64,000 nt of DNA, taken from the NCBI GenBank assembly GCA_035610365.1, contig CM069432.1, positions 165,662,035 through 165,726,034 on the forward strand, given 5' to 3'. The notes beneath the pieces were generated by a model. The model was not told the origin of the DNA. It was given only the letters and a program-made list of their open reading frames with translations, and did no database searches. Position 1 is the first letter of the stretch; every line of letters starts with the position of its first letter. Below, piece by piece: positions 1 to 12,900 of this stretch. Source of the DNA: Aquatica leii. Lineage: Eukaryota; Arthropoda; Insecta; Coleoptera; Lampyridae. A program made the position numbers and the translations under genes.

Positions 1-544
1 TTTTTGTACAAAAAAGATCGCGTTTTTCAGACTATTGATCGTCTTGTTGTTGACACATGTTTAGTTCCTACACACTTGGTTTTTTAAAGCAAATATCTAG
101 GTCATTTTATTAGGTTAAAAATATTATTTGCAATTGGTTACTTTTTTGTGTGAAAATTTATAAAACACTACATGTTTGTTTTCTATATATTTAGTGTAGT
201 TTTATCTATTTTGTTTGTATCTTCTAGTATAGCAAGTAGGTTGAATGTTTTTTAAACGTGATATTATGTTTTCATTTTCATTGAAATTATTTGTATTGTA
301 AGTGAGATTTATTACGTAAATATAACATAAGATGGAATATTGAATTTTTTGAAATAAAACATTATATTTTCTTAGAAGGCTTAGCTTATTGGCTTAACGA
401 TATTGACAGCATCACAATTGCGGAAAACTGAATACCTTTACGGTATCAACTAGCTGTGACAGTGAGAAACCTAAACTATATTAAATTATTGTACTTTTTT
501 ATGTTATTATCTTATTAATACATATGTTACAGCAGCTTGAACAT
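1..544. other. AT-rich intergenic DNA, nothing recognised
   Basis: No coding similarity, repeat ends or RNA gene could be seen. Confidence 0.5.
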
Positions 545-850
545 TCACACTCGATACAAAAAACTAATTTTTATGCTAAGAATTTCATTAGAGGAGAAAT
601 CGAACATTGTTTCTGGAGTTACTATATGATGATCTGCAGTTTGTTCTAAGCTTTTTTTAATAGTTTTTTGAATTGTACCTCCTGCACCATCACATAGGCT
701 TTTGCCGTGAGAAGTAATAACAAAATACCACTCCGCCTTTATTCCATCTTCATTGTAGTCTATATATGTATAATTTTTTGTAATTTTTGTATTGACCACT
801 AAAGCAATGAATATTTTAAAAGTCTGAATAATTTTGTTTGATGTAATCAA
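545..850 (-). pseudogene. Fragment of a repeated arthropod ORF family (HGKSLCDG motif)
   Basis: A 101-codon open stretch contains AEWYFVITSHGKSLCDGAGG followed by TIQKTIKKSLEQ. I recognise the HGK-x-x-CDG-x-GGT block from an uncharacterised protein family that recurs in many copies in arthropod and cnidarian genomes, where it behaves like a transposon-borne ORF. Only this C-terminal-type block is present here. It lies about 2.8 kb downstream of the OSTalpha-like stop codon. Its function is unknown, and the recognition is from memory. Confidence 0.45.
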
Positions 851-3633
851 AAAGAAAGTTATTTGAATGCGGTAAACGTTAATGTATAGTGTGTGTTAGA
901 CAGTCACTAATTACAAAAGTTGGCTCAAGTGATCAGTTTTCTTTCAAATAAATTACAAACACATCTTGGACCAAGAATGAATCATTTTTTGAAAAATTAA
1001 CTAATGTTTTTAATTTTCTCAAGTAAATTTTTTATTTAAATGAGCCGACTGTACACACAGTAAGAATGAAAATAACAAGACGATTAATGTAGTCATTAAA
1101 AGTTAAAGGTAAGAACTAAAAATCTTATGACGGTCCGATTAATGATAAATCTGTTACCTTAATCGGCATTTTACGTCCACATTAAGGAACAAATAAATTA
1201 AGTAAAAATGTTTCAGACTACTTATTAGAATTATTATGCGGTAAGTTTGATTTAAAAATTAATTTGTGCTTGTCAAATGATGACAAATAACAGACTCTAC
1301 GTTAGTCGTGCAACTTGCGGTAACGGTTAAATTTAACATTTCTTTAAAAAAGCCAAAGACAGAGTTATATGTGGAATTTTAAAGAAAATTATTTAATTTG
1401 CTGCCGTTTTCAGTAGGTTTTTTTTTTCAGATAAAAATTTGCTAATACACACAAGTTATAGCTTACATTTTGAATTATATTTACAAATAAAACAAACTTT
1501 GCACCAATCATAAAAAGAGTTTAATGCTTGAATACAGTTTTTATTTTAAATCTGCAGAAAGTTTATTTGTTACGTCAATATTAATCAAGTTAAATTTAAA
1601 AAAAAATATTAGATCGGAAGATGTTTAAGACAGTTATCTGCAATAAGACTAAACGCAAACAATTTATCAATTTGTTAATCACTGCTTCATAATGACCATG
1701 ATCTTAAAAATTGTACAGAGTATAAAAAGTAGTACTTACCGTCAAAATTCGCATTAACATAAAAAAAGCAGCACAGAGAAAACGAGACAAATTATTTATA
1801 TAATAAACTGTTTTATAGATCGATAAAAAGAATTAAAAAAATGTATTATTACTTGCATAAGTTATAAATGCAAGATATAGGTAAACTGATTTTCTTAGAA
1901 TCGGAAATACCAATATATGATAAAGTAAATGATGTATTTCCATTTATTATATTTGGAACAAATCAAATTTATAACAAAAAGTAAATAGAATTTAATTGCT
2001 TAGATAATAGGATTTCTGAGGTCAAACACTGGTTACCGCAAATGCTCGATATGACTTTCAGTTTTGTTGTTGTAAAATAACCAACTGTTCCTCCAAACTG
2101 TATACAGTACAGACAGTACTTATTCAGCATGCTGCCGTATACTGTCTTTTAATTCGTCGAGACAAAAAGCCACCGTTTAGTGCCGTTTTGCCGCTAATTT
2201 TATCATTGGTTCATACTTTTTTAATAGTAGTTTACGTAACAAGAGTCGAAAGTAAGAAATAGCATAACGAACGTTAATGCGACGCCAGGCCGCACGGCCG
2301 AGCGTTGCATGTGAGTGAGTTATGCTATGATTCTTTCGACGAGAGTAATGTATGTACATTATTTTTTGTGTTGCTTTTTATAAAATTACATTCTTTTTTA
2401 AAAAAATTAAAAAAAAGCAACAGAAATATAATATGTTGGTACTACATTTATTACTAAATCTGTCAGATTTGACATTAACTTTAACATCGTTTTTCTTCAA
2501 TTTTAACTGAATTTCAAGATTTTTAAAATGATTTTTCCACCTGTCGCATACTCATTCGAATATATTAATTGACTTTGAACACTTACTTTTATGTGTATTC
2601 TTAGTTTTCATTTTGCCACCCTAGAGCTTTTTTCGTTCATTACGTAACTACACTAACAAACGAATATTGACGTTTGCGATGTTGGCAGCACAAAAAAAAT
2701 ATTTACAGACCAGATAAAAAATTGCGCTTTTTTAAAATTGTGTTTGACATAAGAAATCCATTATCTAGCAATCAGGTTCCATTTTTTTTAGTTTTCTTTT
2801 AAACATAAGTTGAAATATATTTTTGAATTTATGATAATCCAATATTTAAATAATCGAAGGAATCCATTGGAAAATTTTAATCGGCGAAATTAAAAACTGA
2901 AAATCTCAACTATGCCTCAAGTTATTAAAGTTTATTGTAACATGTTTAGGGCGTAAGAAACAGTAATTATTACTATTACTATTTCCGATACGCCCTAGCA
3001 GTATGTCGTGTCTTCGTTTTCGTTAATTTCCTCTTCAAGACACAGTTCAGACTTTTAAAGAATGGTTAATATTTGTAGTAATTCTTCACGTTCTTACTAT
3101 ACTATTTTAATCTAACCAAACAACAACTTTGTATAATAACATTCATTTATAAATAATTACTATTTCAACTATACTCGTTTTTTTACTACGCTTATTAGAT
3201 CAAATTCTTAAATATTGTAAAAAAATATACATAAACATACTATATTACTTTAAATAAATGACATAAAAACACTTGAATTTATAATCATTTATAAATAACT
3301 AGACAAAACCTATAGTGTGAAACTGCATAATATTTACTCACTGATAGTAATAAATAAAATTTATTTAAAAAAATTTCAAAATAATAGAAACCTACTTTGT
3401 ATATGTATATACGTAATACGTTGCACAACAGGATGTTGATTAATAATATATAATGAAAAAAATACTAAAAAAATCTAGAACACAGAAACATTTAAAGAAT
3501 TTACGAAAGTCAGTTTTATAATATTTTAAACCATTTATAGAAAAAAACACTTATGTTTTATATTCTATTAAATTAAAAACGTTGGTTAATTTAAACAACA
3601 TATATAAAAATTAAAAACGTCAACTGGTTATCA
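851..3633. other. AT-rich DNA downstream of the OSTalpha-like gene
   Basis: Intergenic and 3' UTR territory. A small GC-richer island lies at about 2160-2345. No poly(A) site could be fixed. No transposon was recognised. Confidence 0.5.
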
Positions 3634-3902
3634 TTAAAATCTTTCTCTAGATCGAGTATTCACAGGTTCACTGTTCATTGGAAGTTGATTGGAATGAAGT
3701 TCTATATTTTTATTGTAGTAAAATTCTGTGTTATTATTGGTTTCTGTAGAAGTTGTACTAGTTGCACTAATAGAATACTTAACAGTGCGTACAGATTGTG
3801 TATCGCTTATAGAATTAGTACCAACAAAAGATGATTTGTATAATTTCCTTGCAAAATATTCTAGCAGTACCATTTCCAATAGTATCAAACAATTATAGAT
3901 CA
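3634..3902 (-). CDS. Osta: OSTalpha-like gene, exon 6 (TM7 and C-terminus)
   Basis: The acceptor is AATTTTAG after a 55-bp intron. It codes LIYNCLILLEMVLLEYFARK (TM7), then a polar tail ending NTRSRERF and a TAA stop at 3634-3636. The tail carries no motif I recognise. Confidence 0.87.
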
Positions 3903-6900
3903 CTAAAATTACATTATATTAATTTATGTTTTTTGATTATTATTAACAGTTACTTACAATTTGCATACACTGTTGGAGTCAGTGGAGGATGACATGGCAG
4001 CACTCGTAGCCAGACTATGCCTTTTATTATCAAAGCTTGAAGTTTGCTCGACATCAGTACCAGTTGGAGAGCAATAAATTTTGAGAATATATTATAATCC
4101 TTAAGTACATCTTTTAGCAATTGTATAGTCATAGACATACTCCATATTCCTATAAATATAGATGCAACTATCACAGGTTGCACGTATATATAATTTATTT
4201 GGTATAAACTCTAAAAAAAAATATGCTGGTGTAATGTTTTACGCATTGTATAATTTGCAATTTTTTTACATTTTTCTTATGATATATTAAAACAATTAAT
4301 TAGTATTTACTTACTTCTCTTTCAGCCCATAATACTAGCAAGGTCATATAAACAAGTCCTTGAACGATTGGTAGTTGAAGCACTAGAATTCTCAAATATC
4401 GCAGTCTATTTCTAAAACAACATTAAATATCTTTATTAATGAAATTAAAAAAAATATTAGTGTAAGCTCATATAATAATAACAACAATAAAGATATTTTA
4501 ACATTAGTTTGTACAAAAATTTATTATCGTATACAGTCCACAAACTCTTTGTACTATGAGGCGGTTTTCTTTTATTTCCAACTTTTGTAAAAGCGCTGCG
4601 TATAAATTTAGTAATTCGTTTGTCATGTTTAACAACATAAACTAAATTGTATTGTACTATGAAGCATTAATATCACAAAACAATATTTGTCACATAATCT
4701 TAAAAATTGCTAAAATGTAAAATCCAATTTTAATCAAAATGAAACATTGTAATCTATAAACTGTGACAAAACTATTATTTGTCATTCTAATAACTTTTCT
4801 TATCTTAGTTGTTGTTTTTGGCGAACCCAACAAAATAACGAGTTGCCCATTGAGTATGCCGGGTTTTATTTTGAAATAAAAATGATTATGTAATTGGGAA
4901 ATGTTTATTGATTTAAAAAAGTAGACGTATTGAGATTAGGAAATTATGGAGTATCATGTCGACAAAATTAGCGCTGCGAGTGGCATACCTTAATCATTTC
5001 AATTAAATTTTAGATATTTGAGAAGCAAAAAAAAACAAATTGATCAAAGTTTTTAACAATCCAAATGCTAAAATTTCAAAAAAAAAATTAAAAGATCAAT
5101 ACATAACGATGTAGGTATAAGCGTTATTTAAATGATTTATTCAACAAATACAGAATAATAATTACAATTATCAGTAGTAAAAAACAAAAAAAATGATAAC
5201 ACTAAAAGAATTTGTTATAGTAAAAGCTAGATTAAACATTTTAAGAAACGCCAAAACATATGCAACGCAAAAAAAGTGTAGGTAAAAGAACAATTCGTGC
5301 TTGTGCTAAATTACAAAATACAAAAAATAGCAGATATTAAAAAACTTCTAGATATTTCTAAACACAATAGTTATATTTAAATTAATTAATTAATCCAGTT
5401 ATAGTCAAATTTATTGGCGTTCACGGATTAGTTATGTATTAAATTTTACTATTGTAAATAATTGTTTTCTTTCTTTACATAATAACTTATTTTAATTGAT
5501 AAGTAATAAATACTTTTTTATTTTATTGCAAAATATTTTTGTGAAATGTATTACAAATTTACTAATGTTCTATTACACATAACTCCACAAAAATAAATTG
5601 CTTTTTAAATTATACTATTACAAAGAAACCAAAACATAAAGAATTTTAAAATGCCGATAATTGACCACTAAATACATACCACATGTATGATTACTTATAA
5701 TATTGTATTAATAATACATTGACTACTTTACATTTTCTATGTAAATGAACATAAGAGACATGTCACCACAAAAACCCAATCCAAAAATATAATTTAAAAA
5801 AAAAATTTTAATGTTAAATATTGAAATTGTTATTAATGTTATTATATAAACGACTCTTTGCTAATAACTATTTGAAATAAAATTTACTTTTCTAAATTAC
5901 ATATCATTATTGCTTTGTTTAATGCTTTATTTATAAGTTTAGGATATTTGTAAGAATGGCAACTCTTTGCATATGAGGGAGCCTGCTAAAATAGTTGTTA
6001 CTGTAATTATAATTTTTTTTTCTATGAAAGATGTGATAATGTGAATTATTTGTCACAAAGTTATCATATTTTTTTTCATAAAATTTTAAAATAAAAGCAC
6101 GTTTCATTATTTTTTCTAATAATATTTCCTGAATTTTTACCTGAAATTTTTTGATTTAGTAATAAGTATACCTACCACTGTTGCAACTTAGTGACATCAA
6201 GTAAGTTATATGATCAATAGACAACGATTTTAACACTTGCAAAAAAAAGGAGAAGTGGATTTAATGATTGACAAATATGTTAGCAATTTATCAGAAAATG
6301 ACAAACACAATAAAAATAGAAAGAAACGTCAAGATCTACAACAACCATTAATGTCAATTTGAGATTAAATTTCTCATATAAGTTCTCAAACTGCTAAAGG
6401 GGGTATTATACAAAAAAATAGTTAAAAAACGATCAAGTATATACCAATCGATAAGAATAAACGTAAATTAAGTAATTAAGTAAACCGATTTTAAATGAAC
6501 TGATTCTGAGTATATATCATACAACACCCAAAAATGTAAATAACAATACAAAAAAGTTACACAATAACATGTAATTAAATAATGATAGAAATATGCTGCT
6601 TGTTACAGATAAAATGCAAACAGAATTTAAGTTAAATGTTAAAATAATTAAAAATAAATAAAAAAAGTAGAACACAGAACTAACCTAAACTTACTACTAT
6701 ATATAATTTTTATGAATACGCTAATAAAACGCCTCAAACAAAAGATCAACAATAAACAATAAAAATTTAAAAGTAAATTAATTAAGCATATGTTATTAAT
6801 ATAGAAATGCTTTCGGTTTAAATAAATAAGCGATTAACGTGTATGTTAAGATAATTAGATAAAGTACTGGTGCCACTAAGAAATAAATATAAAGGCGTAT

Positions 6901-9900
6901 AAGCGTACGTGCTTTTAATGTAAACAGATATCGGTTTAGATGTGTTTTTCTTAAATATCCTTAGATTTAATTAGTTAGGTGTAGTTCTAATTGTTACAAA
7001 TTATACGCATCTGACTACTTTTTAAACAATTGATTTCGCAAAACAAATTTAGTGTTTGTAAGTTTTACGTGTGTTTTGTAGTTTTTTAAATGTTAACTTG
7101 TTGATGACACCTTGATATACTCCAATCTTGTTTAAACTGCTAATTAATATGTGCAAAACATGTACGATTAATGAATTTATTAAAAATATATATAAAAAAA
7201 TATAAAGTTGATATCGTTTATGGTACTTTATTATAAGTTACCTATATGTACACTTACATATTATTATCTTAATTGCAAACGGTATATGCTTACAGTGGTG
7301 TATAAATTACTTGTACGTGTTGGTTTTTATTGAGTTGCTAGTCTGTTATTTTACTTAGCCGTTTGTATTGTGTTTTTAGTTTAGTAAAATTTAGTTTATA
7401 TAATTAACAGTTTTTAACAATTGATATTCGTGTAAACAGTTATTCGTTACACTATGTACCTACTAATAGAACTAGAACATAAACATAAAAGTACAAGTAA
7501 ACATACCTAACAGAATAATACTACCGACTATAACAAATCTACGATAAACACAAAATAAAAATAATCAAAAAAACCTAAATAAATTTAGTAAAAAACAAAT
7601 GCATCAAAAAAAAAGACAAACTATAAACCAGCAATAAACAAACCTAAAAAACTATTATAGAATAAAATATAATAGAATAACAAGATATGCATGCATAAAG
7701 AAAAGAACAAACAAAAAGTCAGGTTACCAAGAAAACAATTAAATCACATTAAACAAGTACTACAGTAACTACTCATAAAATGTAGACTATGCTTTAAACT
7801 AGAAAAGACTAGACATTTAGTTTATGCTATTTTAAGCAATAATAAATAATACTCAACTACCATTTTAACAGTTTGCTTAACATCATCAGGATTTTCTGTT
7901 TAAATGTGATTACTTCAAACAAATAAATATCAAACGTAAAACTAAACCCAAAAATAAGATAATAAACTGTTATGGTAAACATGTTAAAAGTTATTTGGAT
8001 TTTAACAACACAAATTTACTGCATAATAGATGATAAATATAAAACCACGTAGTACAGTAATAGTTATTTTTCGCTAAAGTATAAAAAATATGTTTTAATT
8101 TAAATTATTTAAAAACATTTTGAACAATAAAGTTTTAAAAATGAATTAGGAACGATTAGTTTTATGCTTTTATTTACGACAAGATAGAAATAGAGAATAT
8201 AATAAAAATTTAACATAAAAAACTCGATAAAAAACACTTTTGCGTATTTCAATGAATATGTACTATTGTGGTATTTAGCTTGTAAAAAAATGAATCTCAA
8301 AAACAAGGTCAACGTCAGTATTTGGTTTTATCACAGATCAACTAGAAGAGAAAAAGTTGTGATACTAATACCATTTATAAAAATTTCGAAAACAGTACAG
8401 ATTAACCAAATTAAAAGTTAGAATAATCTGAATAATGTAAGCATTTTTAATCTTTAAAGTGCTGTTTAAATCGATGTAAATAAGCAATGCTATAAAAGTG
8501 TTTTTTTTTTCATTTTTTATAAATTAAGCAAATTTAACTTGTTTGAAGAATAACAGACTAATTAAAAAACTTCTAAATACAGTATAAATTAAAAAAAAAA
8601 TTTAATAAAACCACATATTTAATTTCTTTAAAATAATAAAAAAGTAGTACATAATATTGTAACAATTTTTTTAACTGATTCAATTATAAACTCAATATTT
8701 ACACGATTTAAATTTAACTGCTTTTAGCGCTAATAAAATGCAACGGTATTTAAGAAACACACTTTACACATTAATTTATATATTACTATCCTCGAAAAAT
8801 AATGTTTGCGGATATCTTCTGCTTATCTAAACTGGTATTTGTTTATATTAAAAGCACGTTACACTTACACGCTGTTATATTTATCTTAGCATACGCGTTA
8901 AACATATAATTTATTTAAACCGACAAAGATTTCTTGCGATTCATTCGAAAACTGACTTGAGCTTCCTAGAATACTTTTTATATATTTATGTTATCTGTTA
9001 TCTAGAATGTTCAACATCCTTCGGTTATTGTCTCAAAGTTGACTATTGCTTCGAGAACGGTTCAGTGGCCCCTTAAGACTGTTCTCTCTTAAAACGAGAA
9101 ACTAGATGCGACACCGGTAAAAAGGATCGTGGCAATAGCGGCAACTATCTTCATTTTGGCAACTTCCTTGAGCATAATAGTAGCAGTGAATAAACTTTTC
9201 CTGACCCTACTTGAATAGTAACTGTAGGCTAACACTTGAACGTCTGTTCCAGTTGATCTAAGTACTGAGTACTGCCAATTTCTTAATATTGTGAAACTAC
9301 ATTTTTCTCTTAAAATTCTATAATGCTTGCCACAGATTTTTGTATAACGGCTATGCGTGAGTACTTCTTGGTGACCAGATAGAAAACAAAGCGTCGTTTT
9401 ATTAAATACGACTGCAACCCTTTGGACATGTCAAGATCCTCGCTCACGCAATGTGCGTTGGCGTAATCTTTTCGTGTTTTAAACAGGTCTTGTTGTTCCT
9501 TGATTGTGACTCTGTAAATAGCCCTTCCAACACCCCCGTGAATATTTATAAACTTATCAAAGTCCATTCCTTTGACTTGATTTCTGGTTCTGCTAGTTAT
9601 TACTCTGGTTTGGACCTGGGCTTGCCTAACGTTGTTATCGCCAACAAACGAGATAGACGATCGATGTAGACGTCATGAACACGCTGCACGATTTTATAAG
9701 AACCATCCCATTGTCACTGCAACTTTGACGACAAACCACGTTTTTTTAGGAATTATACAACCACACCATGTCGCCAGGTTGAAACCCACCGTTTTGCGCC
9801 TCCACGTTATAACTCGTCTTTATTCTGTCTCTAACAATTAATGTGTTATTACGAACCGCCTCATGCACTTCGTCCAGTCTCTTCGCCAGTTTGCTGACGT

Positions 9901-12900
9901 AGTCTTCTCCAGTAACCTCTTCTTCGGGTCTTCGTCCAAATTGGAAGTCGCATGGCATTCGTATTTCGCAACCCAGCATGACATAGAATAGTGTTTGACA
10001 TGTGCTTTTGTAAACAGATGATCGGTATGCCATTAAGAAAAAGTGCATTTACTGATCCCAGTCTCTTTGGTGTTCGGACACCACTTTAGATAAGTACTTT
10101 TCCATTATTGGATTCATCTGTTTAAACATGCTATCACATTGAAGATGAAGAGACGTCGTTCTAGTTTTCTTAATTCCTAACGATCGGCAAACTTCTTGGA
10201 ACAACGTAGACTCAAAGTTGCGGCTTTGGTCGGAATATAATTCCAACAGAACTCCAAACCGACAAAAAAACTTTTTTACTAATACGTCTACGACTTTAGC
10301 TGCTTCTTGATTGAGTATGGCGTAAGCCTCCGTCTATTTCGTGAAATAATCAATCGCCACTAAGATGTATTTGTTTCCCAAATTAGATTCTGCGAACGGC
10401 CCTGCGATGTCAATCGGTACTCTCTCTAAAGAGCTTTCTACGTCATACTGAGACAAGACTTACTTACTTACAGACATATTAACGTTGCTTGTCATGGAAA
10501 CTCGTCAAACTTTCAGAAATATCACTGTATTTTAAAGAAAGGTAGAAAGAAAAAGAAAATATCATTTGGCTTATTGATATTGTAATTAAATAAAAACTTG
10601 TTTCTACAAACTGGTTATAACTCCATTAAGTATTGTCTGTTTGTTTTAATTCTGTTCCATTTTCACCTGTCCTATTCATTGCTCTATTTGACCTGAATCA
10701 TACAAAATAAATTTAAGAATAACCTTAATGTAGATTTGATAGTAATGTTTAATAAGTTAAAAGCATGCAAAATTTAAATATTTAAAATATTATTATTACA
10801 CAATACACAACATACATTAACGATCTCAAACTCGGATACTAGTGTTTGCAAAATGAATTAAACTCTTTAATCCAATTAGTTATACAAACCAATAACTGCA
10901 CTAAAATGCAATAATACTTACCTAAAAGATATTCCATGAGTAAACAAAGAATTAAATAATTGCGTGGTAGAATACAAACACCATGTAAATGACAAACACG
11001 ACTTTTATTAACATAAAAATGGCGAGATATGCGCTGGTATTTATGCGTAATGCTGTAAACTTGTAACGGAAAAGCAAACTTGCCGTAAGTTTACATGCTA
11101 TCTGGTTAATATTGAAACGTTCGAGAAAGTATTTATAAATGCAAGAGCCTTCTAGAAGCTGTCTAGAAGATATAGCGAAAAGTAGGGAACGGTCGAGAAG
11201 GATTCGCTGATGTCTATAAATGCCGAAGATGGAAATCGTAGGTCAGTTATTGTCGTAACGCGAATGCAGCTGTATTAAGAAGATTATTTAAGTGAAGATA
11301 AATAAGTGATTAGCACGTGCGAAGTTTTAAATAAATAACAGTGTACACCGAATCGAGTGAACGTGACTTATAGTGTAAACAAGTGTGATATCCGAGGACG
11401 TTATCTTGTCTTAAGTGATAGTGTTATACAACGGTTATACATAAATATACTGTAAGTGTTTTCATTAAATTTAATTAGTTCGGTTAATTTAAAAGTGTAC
11501 ATATTTCTAGAATAAGTAAACGTATTTTTAGTCGTTTTAAATTTATTAGTTTTTAATAAATACGTAACAATATTTTGGAAAATTTTGCACCATAATTTGT
11601 TAGAGATATTATTATTCTGACATATAGATACGGCAACGCAAAAAAAAATCCAAACTTATTACTCTGCCAGAAGTGACTACACTGGAAATGTTTCTATCAA
11701 ATGTTAACAAGAAATTTAAAATTGCACTTTATTTTATTTTTTTATTTAAAGAAATTTGCATTAAAAAAACATTTACTAAACACAACTATTTACTAACATT
11801 TAAACTTTCAAATACAATGACTACTCACGACATCTTACTTAATTTTTTTTTCTTTAGTATAAATTGTCATACCAAAATATTTTATTTAAAATTGTGTCAA
11901 TGTAGTAGTAGTAATTCAATCACTATGAAGATAAATACAATATTAAAAAAAACACAACATCTCAATATCCATTTTTCCACAATGATGCTAATTCTTTAGA
12001 AACCTGTGTTTAAAATCTTTCAACAGCTGTTACAAGAGTTCATGACAAGCTTTGTTTTTACTTTTTTAACTAAAGAAAATGCAATATAGATAATCAATTT
12101 AATATATACAACTAATTAGTCATGAATTTTGCAAATTTCATTTATTGTTTCTTACTTTATCAAAAAAAAATTGTAATATACTAACCAATTTCTATATAAT
12201 GATTAATGATTAGCTAATACTTTAAGGAAAAAATTTAAATATGAAGTTCAACTCGGTTGAAGTCATCGCCTCACAATACTGAGATAAGAACTAAATTCAA
12301 CAAAATAGCGTAGCGTCAAATAAAATTAAAAAAACTTGTAATAGCGAAGGCTTCCACGGCCGGAATCTATACTAAAATAAGAATGTCTTCCGGGTTTGGA
12401 CCGTGTCATTGTTGGTGTAACCGAAGTTGCCAACGTTTCGCCCACTTTCGTAAGGGGCTTCATCGGGGCGTGAGATAAATCGCAAAACTCAAACAAGCAA
12501 CGAAATCTAACTAAGAACTTCTCAAAAGTTAGGTTATACACTTGTGAAACAAGCCATAATCTAAACTCTGAAAAGGTAAGAAAGAAAACGATAACTTGAA
12601 AAAGCAAACGAAAATCTAACAAGGAACCACTACCGAGTTAGGCAATCAACTTGTGAACCAAGCCAGATTCTAAACTCCGTAGAAGTGACTTAAGAAGGAT
12701 GGTTGTGCTCTGACTCTGATAAATGACTAATGACCAAAGAGGGCATCCTCGAAACCATGTTCGCAATTGAAGTTATTGGGGTGTTTGATAATTTCTATGT
12801 TCTCTCGGAATTTTCTGTTGGAAAAGAATGGAGATTTGGCAATCAACAAAACATTATCAAAATCTATTTTGTGACCTGTAGTAAAATGATGTTCAGCAAC

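Noticed and set aside
7860-7900. CATCATCAGG as a hammerhead core on the minus strand
   Set aside because: CTGATGA is present but there is no closing helix II and no GAAA.
6818-9064. A complete LTR element between the two related LTR-like stretches
   Set aside because: They are in opposite orientations and no internal coding text lies between them.
11673-11999. 108-codon plus-strand open frame
   Set aside because: Low-complexity composition, no domain, inside an intron of a gene on the other strand.
12326-12622. 98-codon minus-strand open frame
   Set aside because: It lies wholly in the non-coding 3' terminal region of a Penelope-like copy.
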